Shown: positions 36,068 through 44,421 of the stretch, piece after piece
Numbering within the stretch: the stretch's first letter is position 1
Layout: every line of letters begins with the position of its first letter
NCBI RefSeq assembly: GCF_008271365.1
Contig: NZ_CP043430.1
Location: 3,224,001 to 3,288,000 of the forward strand
DNA length: 64,000 bases
Source: Microbacterium sp. 1S1
GTDB taxonomy: Bacteria > Actinomycetota > Actinomycetes > Actinomycetales > Microbacteriaceae
Direction of reading: 5' to 3'
Made by a program: the position numbers and the translations under genes
The notes under the pieces: generated by a model
The model's input: only the letters and a program-made list of their open reading frames with translations
Databases searched by the model: none
Told to the model about the DNA's origin: nothing

Positions 36068-37183
36068 TCAGGCGTCGAAGCCCTCGGCGATCATCTCCAC
36101 CAGCTCCTCGCGCTCCTCGACGGGGAGGAAGGCCGCAGCCGCGGCGTTGAACTGGAAGGCCTCGAGGTCGTCGAGGTCGTACTCGAACGTCTGCACGAGC
36201 AGGGCCAGCTCCCGGGTGAGCGACGTGGAGCTCATGGTGCGGTTGTCCACGTTGACCGTCACGGCGAAGCCGAGCTGGTAGAGCAGGTCGAACGGGTGAT
36301 CGGCGAGCGTCTGCCCCCACGCGGCGACCGCGCCGGTCTGCAGGTTCGAGGACGGCGACAGCTCGAGCGGGATCTCGCGGTCCCGCACCCAGCGGGCCAG
36401 GTCGCCGAAGCGCACCTGCACCTCGTCGCCCTCCTGCGTGACGACCTCGAGGTCCTCCGCGATCCGCACGCCGTGTCCGAGCCGGAGCGCACGCCCGTCG
36501 AGCAGCGCCGAGCGGATCGAGTCCAGTCCCGCCGCCTCCCCCGCATGCACCGTCACCGGGAAGAAGTTCTCGGCGAGGTAGTCGAAGGCGGCGCGGTGGT
36601 CCGACGGTGGGAAGCCGTCCTCGGGCCCGGCGATGTCGAAGCCCACGGCGCCCCGCCCGCGGTAGTCCACGGCGAGTTCGGCGATCTCCCGAGCGCGGGC
36701 GGTGTGCCGCATCGCGGTGAGGAGCTGACCGACACGGATGCTGTGCCCGCCCCGGTCCGCGGCGTCCTCGCCCTCCTCGATCCCCTGCTGCACGGCCTCG
36801 ACGGCGTCCTCCAGCGAGAGCCCGCCGCCCTGGTGCTGTTCCGGTGCCCAGCGCACCTCGCCGTAGATGACTCCGTCGGCGGCGAGATCCTGGACGAATT
36901 CGCGCGCGACGCGGGTCAGCCCCTCACGCGTCTGCATGACCGCGGTCGTGAGCTCGAAGGTCTTCAGGTACTCGACCAGCGACCCCGAGTCGCTCTTCTT
37001 CGAGAACCAGGAGCCGAGCGCCGCCGGGTCGGAGGCCGGGAGTTCGAGACCGATCGCGTCGGCGAGCTCGATGATCGTGGCCGGGCGCACTGCGCCGTCC
37101 AGGTGGTCGTGCAGTGACACCTTCGGCAGGCTCCGCAGGGAGGCCCCCTGGATGGCGACGTCGCCGTTCGCATCGATCGACAT
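36068..37183 (-). CDS. add: Adenosine deaminase
   Basis: 371 residues. Deaminates adenosine and deoxyadenosine to (deoxy)inosine. Zinc ligands and catalytic residues: HDHLDGAVRP, VTVHAGEAAG (His and catalytic Glu), RLGHGVRI and the last metal aspartate in VTVNVDNRTMSS; SSNLQTG is also conserved. Inosine made here is the substrate of PunA (24022). Preceded by a GAGAGG ribosome binding site and 47 bases from deoA. Confidence 0.95.
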   Translation of the reverse strand: MSIDANGDVAIQGASLRSLPKVSLHDHLDGAVRPATIIELADAIGLELPASDPAALGSWFSKKSDSGSLVEYLKTFELTTAVMQTREGLTRVAREFVQDLAADGVIYGEVRWAPEQHQGGGLSLEDAVEAVQQGIEEGEDAADRGGHSIRVGQLLTAMRHTARAREIAELAVDYRGRGAVGFDIAGPEDGFPPSDHRAAFDYLAENFFPVTVHAGEAAGLDSIRSALLDGRALRLGHGVRIAEDLEVVTQEGDEVQVRFGDLARWVRDREIPLELSPSSNLQTGAVAAWGQTLADHPFDLLYQLGFAVTVNVDNRTMSSTSLTRELALLVQTFEYDLDDLEAFQFNAAAAAFLPVEEREELVEMIAEGFDA

Positions 37184-37230
37184 GGGAATCCTCTCGGTCG
37201 CTGATGTTCGTCCAGGCTATCGCCCGGCCC

Positions 37231-38523
37231 TCACGCCGTGATGCGCTCGCGGACGATCGGCCCGCCGACGGGAGCCTCGTCGCCGATCTCCCAGGCGCCT
37301 TCGAGCGCCTCGACCGCTCGGGGGAACCGCGCCTCGTCGGCCGCCGAGAGCGTGAACAGCGGCTGTCCCGCCGACACGCGGTCGCCCGGCTTCGCGTGCA
37401 GGTCGATCCCCGCCTCGAAGATCACCGGGTCTTCGGCCCGAGCGCGTCCGGCGCCCAGACGCCACGCGGCGATGCCGAAGGGGAGCGCGTCCATCCGTGT
37501 CACGACACCGTCGACGGGCGCGGTCACGACGTGGGTCTCCTGCGCGACGGGGAGCGCCGCGTCGGGGTCGCCGTCCTGAGCCCGGATCATCGCCTTCCAG
37601 GTGTCCATGGCGCGTCCGTCGTCCAGCGCCGCCTCCACGTCCGCGTCGGGCTGGCCGGCCAGGGAGAGCATCTCCCTGGCGAGCGCGACGGTCAGCTCCC
37701 GCACGTCGGCGGGTCCGCCGCCGGCGAGGATCTCGACCGACTCGCGGACCTCGTTGGCGTTGCCGATCGCGCGCCCCAGGGGGACGTTCATATCCGTCAG
37801 CAGGGCCGTGGTGGCGACGCCCGAGTCCGTGCCGAGCGCGACCATCGTGCGGGCGAGCTCGCGGGCGCGGTCGATGTCCTGCATGAAGGCGCCGGAGCCG
37901 AACTTCACGTCGAGGACGAGAGCGTCGGTCCCCTCGGCGATCTTCTTCGACATGATGCTGGAGGCGATCAGCGGGATGGCCTCGACGGTGCCCGTCACGT
38001 CGCGGAGCGCATAGAGCTTCTTGTCGGCGGGGGCGAGGCCCGACCCCGCGGCGCAGATCACGGCCCCGACGTCGCCCTGCATCTGCGCGAACATCTCCTC
38101 GTTGCTGAGCGCCGCGCGCCAGCCGGGGATGGACTCCAGCTTGTCGAGCGTGCCGCCGGTGTGGCCGAGGCCGCGGCCGCTGAGCTGCGGTACCGCCACG
38201 CCGAACGAGGCCACCAGAGGCGCGAGCGGCAGGGTGATCTTGTCGCCGACGCCGCCCGTGGAGTGCTTGTCCACGGTCTTCTTGCCGAGGGTCGCGAAGC
38301 TCATCCGCTCCCCCGACGCGATCATCGCGTCGGTGAGGACGCGGATCTCGTCGCGCTCCATGCCGCGCTGGAAGATCGCCATCGCGAAGGAGGCCATCTG
38401 CGCGTCAGACACGTAGCCGCGCGTATAGGCGTCCACCATCCAGCGCAGGGCCGGCTCGGGCACGACGCCCCCGTCGCGCTTGGCTCGGATCACATCGACC
38501 GCGTCGAACGGCTCCACGGTCAT
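37231..38523 (-). CDS. deoA: Thymidine phosphorylase
   Basis: 430 residues. Splits thymidine/deoxyuridine with phosphate to base and deoxyribose 1-phosphate. Signature TVDKHSTGGVGDKITLPLAP, SGRGLGHTGGTLDKLESIPG, the phosphate/nucleoside site region SSIMSKKIAEGTDALVLDVK. The open frame extends upstream through cdd, but the start is the ATG at 38523, which overlaps the cdd stop (ATGA) and begins MTVEPFDAVDVIRAKRDGG. Confidence 0.95.
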   Translation of the reverse strand: MTVEPFDAVDVIRAKRDGGVVPEPALRWMVDAYTRGYVSDAQMASFAMAIFQRGMERDEIRVLTDAMIASGERMSFATLGKKTVDKHSTGGVGDKITLPLAPLVASFGVAVPQLSGRGLGHTGGTLDKLESIPGWRAALSNEEMFAQMQGDVGAVICAAGSGLAPADKKLYALRDVTGTVEAIPLIASSIMSKKIAEGTDALVLDVKFGSGAFMQDIDRARELARTMVALGTDSGVATTALLTDMNVPLGRAIGNANEVRESVEILAGGGPADVRELTVALAREMLSLAGQPDADVEAALDDGRAMDTWKAMIRAQDGDPDAALPVAQETHVVTAPVDGVVTRMDALPFGIAAWRLGAGRARAEDPVIFEAGIDLHAKPGDRVSAGQPLFTLSAADEARFPRAVEALEGAWEIGDEAPVGGPIVRERITA

Positions 38524-38918
38524 CGTGCTTCCTCCAGGTCGCGCGGCCCGAACGCGTCGGGCAGCACCTCGTCGATCGTGCGGATGCCGGAGACGGTCTC
38601 CAGCAGCATGCCGGGTACGGCGTGCTCGAACAGCAACTGCCGGCACCGGCCGCAGGGCATGATCGTCTCGCCGTCGTTGTTCACGCACACGAAGGCGACG
38701 AGCTGGCCGCCGCCGGACATGAACAGGTCGCCCACGAGCGCGCACTCCGCGCACAGCGTGACGCCGTACGAGGCGTTCTCGACGTTGCAGCCGGCGACGA
38801 TCCGCCCGTCGCTGACGAGAGCCGCCGCCCCCACGCGGTAGCGCGAGTACGGCGCGTACGCCTTCGTCATGGCATCCGCGGCGACCTGGCGCAGCTCATC
38901 CCAGTCGATGTCCGTCAT
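38520..38918 (-). CDS. cdd: Cytidine deaminase
   Basis: 132 residues, homotetrameric type. Zinc motif NVENASYGVTLCAECAL with the catalytic Glu after the first Cys, and second pair in MPCGRCRQLLFEH. Deaminates cytidine/deoxycytidine to uridine/deoxyuridine, the latter being a DeoA substrate. Located 28 bases after the second permease gene and coupled to deoA. Confidence 0.96.
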   Translation of the reverse strand: MTDIDWDELRQVAADAMTKAYAPYSRYRVGAAALVSDGRIVAGCNVENASYGVTLCAECALVGDLFMSGGGQLVAFVCVNNDGETIMPCGRCRQLLFEHAVPGMLLETVSGIRTIDEVLPDAFGPRDLEEAR

Positions 38919-38946
38919 GGTGGTGCTTCCTTCTTCCCTGCGAGTT

Positions 38947-40233
38947 CTACGACTTGACGTACGGCTTGCCGCTGGCGGCGGGACCCCGGATCTGTCCGGC
39001 GAAGCCGGCGACCGCGAGCAGCGTGACCACGTACGGGAGCATGAGCATGAACTCGCCGGGGATCGGCGTCTTGAGGATGGACAGCAGGTTCTGGAGGTTC
39101 GTCGCGAACCCGAAGAGCAGGGCGGCGAGGGTCGCGCGGATCGGATCCCAGCGTCCGAAGATCACGGCGGCGAGGGCGATGAAGCCGAGGCCCGCGGTCA
39201 TCTCCTTGCCGAACTGCGGAACCGAGACCAGGGTGAAGTACGCGCCGCCGATGCCGGCGATCGCGCCCGCGAGCAGCACGTTCCAGAACCTCGTCGGGTT
39301 GACGCGGATGCCCACCGTGTCCGCCGCCTGCGGGTGCTCGCCCACGGCGCGCAGCCGGAGACCCCACTTCGTGCGGTAGAGGCCCCACGCGACGACCGCG
39401 ACGGTGATGAACATGAGGTACACGATGAACGTCTGGTTGAACAGCACGGGGCCGATGATCGGGATGTCGCTCAGCACCGGGATCTCGATACGGGAGAAGC
39501 GCTCGGGGGTGTTGAGCTCGCCCTCGTTCGGCGCGAGCAGTGCGCCGTACAGGAAGCCCGTGAGCCCTGTTACGAGCACGTTGAGCACGACACCGACGAT
39601 CACCTGCTCGACGAGATACTTGATCGCGAAGGCCGCCAGCACGCTCGCGACGAGCACACCACCGATCATCGCACCGATCAGACCGACGAACGGGTTCCCC
39701 GTGATGCTGGACAGCAGCGCGGCCGAGAACGCGCCGAGGAGCAGCTGCCCCTCGATCGCGACGTTGACCACGCCGGCGCGTTCGCCGATGACGCCGCCGA
39801 GCGCGCCGAAGACCAGGGGCACCGACAGCGAGACGGCTCCGAAGAGCAGGCTCGTGACGGGCACGAGACCGCCCGCTGCGGCCCAGACGAGGAACGCGAA
39901 CACCGCGAGCACGCCGTAGGTCACGATGAGCCAGATCGACGGAGCACGGTACGTCCAGGCCCGGAGGAACGCTCCGACCGTGAGGACGACGAGCACGGCG
40001 AAGACGACCCAGAAGGTCGGCGCGGTGGGCAGCCCCACGTCGGGGAGCTCGAACGCGGACGTGCGGTCGCCGAGGCGGAACGTGCTGGTGCCGCTGCGCG
40101 GCACGGCGAGGAAGAGCACCGCCAGCAGCGCGGTGACGACCGCGAGGCTGATCGGCGCCTTGAGGCGGCGCTCCCGGACGGTGGCGAGCTGCACCGTGCC
40201 GTCGGCGGCTTCGGTCTGCACGAGCGACATCAT
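38947..40233 (-). CDS. Nucleoside ABC transporter permease (second)
   Basis: 428 residues, 9-10 transmembrane segments, BPD_transp_2 (branched-chain/ribose) family. Typical elements: LVFGALGGVIGERAGVVNVAIEGQ, VGVVLNVLVTGLTGFLYG, LRLRAVGEHPQAADTVGI and GFIALAAVIFGRWDP. With 40230-41537 it forms the membrane channel of a BmpA-PnrA-type nucleoside importer. The first of two adjacent ATGs (40233) overlaps the stop of the upstream permease. Confidence 0.92.
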   Translation of the reverse strand: MMSLVQTEAADGTVQLATVRERRLKAPISLAVVTALLAVLFLAVPRSGTSTFRLGDRTSAFELPDVGLPTAPTFWVVFAVLVVLTVGAFLRAWTYRAPSIWLIVTYGVLAVFAFLVWAAAGGLVPVTSLLFGAVSLSVPLVFGALGGVIGERAGVVNVAIEGQLLLGAFSAALLSSITGNPFVGLIGAMIGGVLVASVLAAFAIKYLVEQVIVGVVLNVLVTGLTGFLYGALLAPNEGELNTPERFSRIEIPVLSDIPIIGPVLFNQTFIVYLMFITVAVVAWGLYRTKWGLRLRAVGEHPQAADTVGIRVNPTRFWNVLLAGAIAGIGGAYFTLVSVPQFGKEMTAGLGFIALAAVIFGRWDPIRATLAALLFGFATNLQNLLSILKTPIPGEFMLMLPYVVTLLAVAGFAGQIRGPAASGKPYVKS

Positions 40234-41537
40234 GCCGTCACCGCCTTCTTCGCGGCCTTGGCTCTCGCCTTGGCGGCCTTCTCTGCGTCGGACTTGGGGA
40301 GGAAGAACACCGTGCGCAGCAGCGGCGGAGCAGCGATGAACAGCACGACGAGCGACTGCACCACGAGCACGATGTCGACGGGGATGTCCTGCGCCTGCAT
40401 CGAGAACGATCCCGCCTTGAGTGCCCCGAAGAGGATGCCGGCGGCGAACGTTCCCCAGGCACGGCTCCGGCCGAGCAGGGCGACCGTGATGGCGTCGAAG
40501 CCGATGCCCGCGTCGATGGTCTCCGTGACGCCCGTGGTGACCGCGCCCTGGAGCTGGTTCATGCCGGCGAGGCCGGCGAGGCCGCCCGCGAAGAGCATCG
40601 CGTACACGTACACGCGCTTGACGCTGATGCCCGCGGCGCGGGCCGCGTGCGGGTTCTCCCCCACGGCGCGCATGCGCATCCCGAGCGAAGAGCGCTCGAT
40701 GAGCCACCACACGAACAGCGTCGCGATGACCACGATGACGAAGCCGAGGTCCAGCAGCGGGAACTGCGGGCCGAGCAGGGTCGGGAACTGCGCGCTCTCC
40801 GGCGTGGCCGAGCCGAGCGCCTGGTTCGTCCCCGGCTTCTGCAGCAGCCCGGGCGTCCGGATCATCCACAGCAGCAGGTAGTACGCGATGTAGTTGAGCA
40901 TGATCGTGAGGATCACCTCGTGTGCGCCCGTCCGCGCCTTGATGAGACCGGCGATGCCACCCCAGAGCGCGCCGCCGGCGATGCCGGCGAGCAGGGTCAC
41001 GGGGAGGTGGAACCAGATCGGCAGGTCGAGGCTGAACGTCAGCAGGGCCGCGATCGCGACGCCCACGAGCATCTGACCGCGGGCACCGATGTTGAACAGG
41101 CCGACGCGGAAGGCGAGCGCGACTCCGAGCCCTGCGGCGATCAGCGGAGCCGCGAAGCCCAGCGTGTTCGTGAGCGGCCGGATCTGCGCGGCGAAGTCGG
41201 CGCCGCGGGCGTTGAAGATCGCGCCGCGGAACAGCGCCTCGTAGCCGTTGTAGACCGCGTTCCAGGCCGCGGCGAACGTGTCGCTCGGCTTGTTGAAGAA
41301 GTACCCGGAGGCCTCCTGCACGTCCTCGTTGGTGAACGCGATGAGGATGCCGCCGACGATGAGCGCGAGGACGATCGCCAGGACGGTCGTCACCGCGCTC
41401 CCGCGGAGGATCTCCTTGAGGACGACGTTGCCGCGCGGGGGCGGAGGAACCTCGTCCGCCAGGCCCGTGCTGGGCGGCAGCTGCTCGGGAGGCAGCCCCT
41501 TCGTGACGTCTCCTGCACCGGGTGTCGCACCGCTCAC
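40230..41537 (-). CDS. Nucleoside ABC transporter permease (first)
   Basis: 435 residues, same family as the next permease: FRVGLFNIGARGQMLVGVAIAAL, HEVILTIMLNYIAYYLLLW, GMRMRAVGENPHAARAAGISV. An extended Pro-rich N-terminal cytoplasmic arm (about 35 residues) and a C-terminus rich in Ala/Lys (DAEKAAKARAKAAKKAVTA) flank the membrane part. The GTG start overlaps the ATPase stop, so ATPase and both permeases are coupled. Confidence 0.92.
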   Translation of the reverse strand: MSGATPGAGDVTKGLPPEQLPPSTGLADEVPPPPRGNVVLKEILRGSAVTTVLAIVLALIVGGILIAFTNEDVQEASGYFFNKPSDTFAAAWNAVYNGYEALFRGAIFNARGADFAAQIRPLTNTLGFAAPLIAAGLGVALAFRVGLFNIGARGQMLVGVAIAALLTFSLDLPIWFHLPVTLLAGIAGGALWGGIAGLIKARTGAHEVILTIMLNYIAYYLLLWMIRTPGLLQKPGTNQALGSATPESAQFPTLLGPQFPLLDLGFVIVVIATLFVWWLIERSSLGMRMRAVGENPHAARAAGISVKRVYVYAMLFAGGLAGLAGMNQLQGAVTTGVTETIDAGIGFDAITVALLGRSRAWGTFAAGILFGALKAGSFSMQAQDIPVDIVLVVQSLVVLFIAAPPLLRTVFFLPKSDAEKAAKARAKAAKKAVTA

Positions 41538-43048
41538 GCGGTCACCTCCGCATCGGCCGCTCCGGCCATCATGAGTCCGAGAGTCTCCCGGGGCGTGTCA
41601 CCGGGGACGATGCCGACAATGGTGCCGCGGTACATGACCGCGATCCGGTCGGCGAGGGCGGCGACCTCGTCGAGCTCGGTCGAGACGACGATCACGGGGA
41701 TGCCCGCATCCCGCGTCTCGATGATGCGCTTGTGGATGAACTCGATCGAGCCCACGTCGACCCCTCGGGTCGGCTGGGCCGCCACGAAGAGCCGCAACTC
41801 GCGGCTCATCTCGCGCGCGATCACGACCTTCTGCTGGTTGCCTCCGGAGAGTGTTCCCGCGGCGGTGTACGGCCCCTGGGTCCGGATGTCGTACTCCGCG
41901 ATGCGCTCCTTGGCGAAGGCCTCCAGCGCGCCGCGGCGCAGCGTGCCCACGCGGCTGAAGGCGGGGTCGTCCGAGCGGTCGAGGATGAGGTTCTCGGCGA
42001 CGGAGAAGCCGGCGACGAGGCCGTCTTCCGTGCGATCCTCCGGGACGAACCCGACACCGGCGTCGAGGATCCCCCGGACGCTCTTGCCCACGAGCTCGGT
42101 GCCGTCGAGGACGATGTTCCCCTCGACTCGGGCCGCGAGGCCGACGATGGCCTCCACCAGCTCGGTCTGTCCGTTGCCCTGGACACCGGCGATGGCGAGC
42201 ACCTCACCGGGACGCACCGTGAAGTCGACATCGTCGACGACGATGGCGCCGGTCGGCGTGAGCACGCGGAGGTTCCGGACTTCCAGACCACCCTCGCCGA
42301 GGCGCGGGACCTCCTTGTGGACGGTCAGCTCGACGGCGCGGCCGACCATGAGCGAGGCGAGCTCGGCGTTGGTGGCGGTCGGCGAGGCCTCCCCCACGAC
42401 ACGGCCCAGCCGCACGATCGTGATGCGGTCGGCGACCTCGCGCACCTCGCGCAGCTTGTGCGTGATGAACACGATGGCTGTGCCCTCGTCGCGGAGCTGG
42501 CGCATGATGGCCATGAGCTCGTCGGTCTCCTGCGGCGTCAGCACCGCGGTCGGCTCGTCGAAGACGAGGACCTTCGCGTCACGGGAGAGCGCCTTGATGA
42601 TCTCGACCCGCTGCTGCACGCCGACCGGCAGGTCGCCGACGACCGCGTCCGGGTCGATGTCGAACCCGAATCGGGCGGCGACCGCGCGCACATGCTCGCG
42701 CGCCTTCGCGATGTCGAGCGTGCCGAGGCCCTTGGTCTGCTCGTGACCGAGCATGACGTTCTCCGCCACCGTGAACACGGGCACCAGCATGAAGTGCTGA
42801 TGCACCATGCCGATGCCGGCGGCCATCGCGTCGCCCGGGCCGCGGAAGTGCTGCACGACGTCGTCGAGGAGGATCTCGCCCTCGTCGGCCTGATACAGGC
42901 CGTAGAGCACGTTCATCAGCGTCGACTTGCCCGCGCCGTTCTCGCCGAGAAGCGCATGGATCTGACCGGGCTCGACCACGAGATCGATGTGGTCGTTCGC
43001 CACGAGGCTGCCGAATCGCTTGGTGATGCCGCGAAGTTCGAGCTTCAT
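41534..43048 (-). CDS. Nucleoside ABC transporter ATP-binding protein (two ABC domains)
   Basis: 504 residues, tandem ABC domains as in RbsA/YufO. First domain: LLGENGAGKSTLMNVLYG, VFDEPTAVLTPQE. Second: degenerate P-loop GVQGNGQTELVEAIVG (no Lys/Ser/Thr), a perfect signature LSGGNQQKVVIAREMSR and AQPTRGVDVGS in place of Walker B; this asymmetry is normal for the family. Energises the nucleoside importer. It has a TAAGGT -10 box six bases before the ATG, suggesting its own leaderless promoter besides read-through from the lipoprotein gene 105 bases upstream. Confidence 0.94.
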   Translation of the reverse strand: MKLELRGITKRFGSLVANDHIDLVVEPGQIHALLGENGAGKSTLMNVLYGLYQADEGEILLDDVVQHFRGPGDAMAAGIGMVHQHFMLVPVFTVAENVMLGHEQTKGLGTLDIAKAREHVRAVAARFGFDIDPDAVVGDLPVGVQQRVEIIKALSRDAKVLVFDEPTAVLTPQETDELMAIMRQLRDEGTAIVFITHKLREVREVADRITIVRLGRVVGEASPTATNAELASLMVGRAVELTVHKEVPRLGEGGLEVRNLRVLTPTGAIVVDDVDFTVRPGEVLAIAGVQGNGQTELVEAIVGLAARVEGNIVLDGTELVGKSVRGILDAGVGFVPEDRTEDGLVAGFSVAENLILDRSDDPAFSRVGTLRRGALEAFAKERIAEYDIRTQGPYTAAGTLSGGNQQKVVIAREMSRELRLFVAAQPTRGVDVGSIEFIHKRIIETRDAGIPVIVVSTELDEVAALADRIAVMYRGTIVGIVPGDTPRETLGLMMAGAADAEVTA

Positions 43049-43054
43049 ATCTGC

Positions 43055-43060
43055 ACCTTA
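43055..43060 (-). promoter_or_regulatory. -10 box of the nucleoside ABC ATPase gene (leaderless)
   Basis: Minus-strand TAAGGT, six bases before the ATG at 43048 (spacer GCAGAT). Marks a possible second promoter inside the transporter cluster. Confidence 0.45.
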
Positions 43061-43153
43061 TCCAGAAGAGTCACCGAGGAGAATCGTCGCCGCCCACAGT
43101 GCGGGGCGAGTGGCAGCCTGCGCCACTCGCCCCGTGCTGGGTACGGCTCCGAC

Positions 43154-44272
43154 TCAGCGGGTGGGAGAGTTCTCGGACTCCACCGTGATGTCGCCGGAGA
43201 TGATCTGCTCCTGCAGAGCGGACAGCTCGTCCATGAGGCCCTCGGGCAGGTCAGCCTCGAAGTCGCCGAAGCCGGAGAGCTTGACGCCCTCGTTCTCGAG
43301 CGTGCCGATGTAGGGCTCCGGGTCGAACTCACCGGCGGCGGCCGCGAGCGTCGCGTCGCGGACGGCCACGTCGATGGCCTTCATGATGGAGACGAGCGTG
43401 ATGTCGGCGACGCTGGGGTCGGCGACGGCGAGGTCGCTGTCGACACCGAGCATCAGCGTGTCCTTGCCGCTGTCGTTGATCGCCGCTGCGGCGCTCTGGT
43501 AGACCGGGCCTCCGACGGGAAGGATGACGTCGACACCCTGGTCGAGCACGCCCTGGGCGGTCTGCTTGGCCGTGTCGTTGGCGTCGAAGCCGCCCGTGAA
43601 GGAGCCCTTCTGGGTGGCGGCGTCCCAACCGAAGACCTGGACGTCGGCCGACTTGTCCTCGTTGTACTTCTCGACACCGAGCTGGTAGCCGTCCATGAAG
43701 ACGGCGACCGACGGGATCTGCATTCCGCCGAAGGTGCCGACCTTGTTCACGCCGGCCTCTGCGGACCAGGCGGCCGCGGCGTAGCCGCCGAGGTAGGCCG
43801 CCTGAGCGGTGTCGAAGACGAGGGGCTTGATGTTCGGCGCGTCGGTGGTGCCGTCGAAGTCGTTGTCGGCCCAGTCGTCGATGATCGCGTAGTCGATCTC
43901 GGGGTTCGCGAGCGCGGACTCGACCGTGGCAGCGGACAGCTTGAAGCCGACCGAGACGATGAGCGAGCAGCCCTCGGACACGGCGGTCTCGAGGTTCGGC
44001 GCGTAGTCGTTGTCGTTGGCGGACTCGAACTCCAGCGGCTTGATGCCGAGCTCGTCGGCGGCGCTGTCCATGCCCTCCTTGGCCGACTGGTTGAACGACT
44101 TGTCGTTCCAGCCGCCCGCGTCGGAGATGAGGCAGGGCTTGAAGTCGGAGTCGACGGGGGCGGATCCGCCCTCGGACTCCTCGGTCGGCGCCTGACCGCA
44201 GCCGGCAAGAGCGAAGACGACACCGGCGGCGACCGTCGCGCCGAGCAGCTTCTTGGTGGTGGAGATGGTCAC
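43154..44272 (-). CDS. BMP family substrate-binding lipoprotein (nucleoside)
   Basis: 372 residues. Lipoprotein signal peptide with lipobox FALAGC, cysteine at about 25, then a periplasmic-binding fold of the Bmp/PnrA family (GGWNDKSFNQSAKEGMDSAA, IDYAIIDDWADND, KVGTFGGMQIPSVAVFMDGYQ, ILPVGGPVYQSAAAAI, LGVDSDLA). It binds nucleosides outside the membrane and delivers them to the two permeases. The GTG at 44272 is preferred, with GGGAGG at the right distance; the frame extends upstream without homology. Probably heads the nucleoside cluster. Confidence 0.93.
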   Translation of the reverse strand: MTISTTKKLLGATVAAGVVFALAGCGQAPTEESEGGSAPVDSDFKPCLISDAGGWNDKSFNQSAKEGMDSAADELGIKPLEFESANDNDYAPNLETAVSEGCSLIVSVGFKLSAATVESALANPEIDYAIIDDWADNDFDGTTDAPNIKPLVFDTAQAAYLGGYAAAAWSAEAGVNKVGTFGGMQIPSVAVFMDGYQLGVEKYNEDKSADVQVFGWDAATQKGSFTGGFDANDTAKQTAQGVLDQGVDVILPVGGPVYQSAAAAINDSGKDTLMLGVDSDLAVADPSVADITLVSIMKAIDVAVRDATLAAAAGEFDPEPYIGTLENEGVKLSGFGDFEADLPEGLMDELSALQEQIISGDITVESENSPTR

Positions 44273-44397
44273 GGATGCCTCCCTCAACGAACCCGCGGCC
44301 ATCGCGGATCGATCAAAGTTACCTACTGTTTCGACGTTCGTGCACGTCGGCTCCGGGCGCCCGGGCCAATGGTTACAAAGCTGAAATCAACCCTGCC

Positions 44398-44421
44398 GAT
44401 GAGCACGTCACGCTGCTCATC
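44398..44421. terminator. Inverted repeat at the 3' end of manC, weak terminator candidate
   Basis: GATGAGCA and TGCTCATC pair perfectly over 8 bp with an 8-base loop, overlapping the manC stop codon. No T-tract. The remaining intergenic bases to 44273 are less GC-rich than the surroundings and presumably hold the promoter of the BMP lipoprotein gene, but no convincing hexamer pair was found. Confidence 0.35.

Noticed and set aside
40228..40233. Second ATG (40230) as the start of the downstream permease
   Set aside because: The first ATG (40233) overlaps the stop of the upstream gene in the ATGA pattern used throughout this cluster; the difference is one residue.
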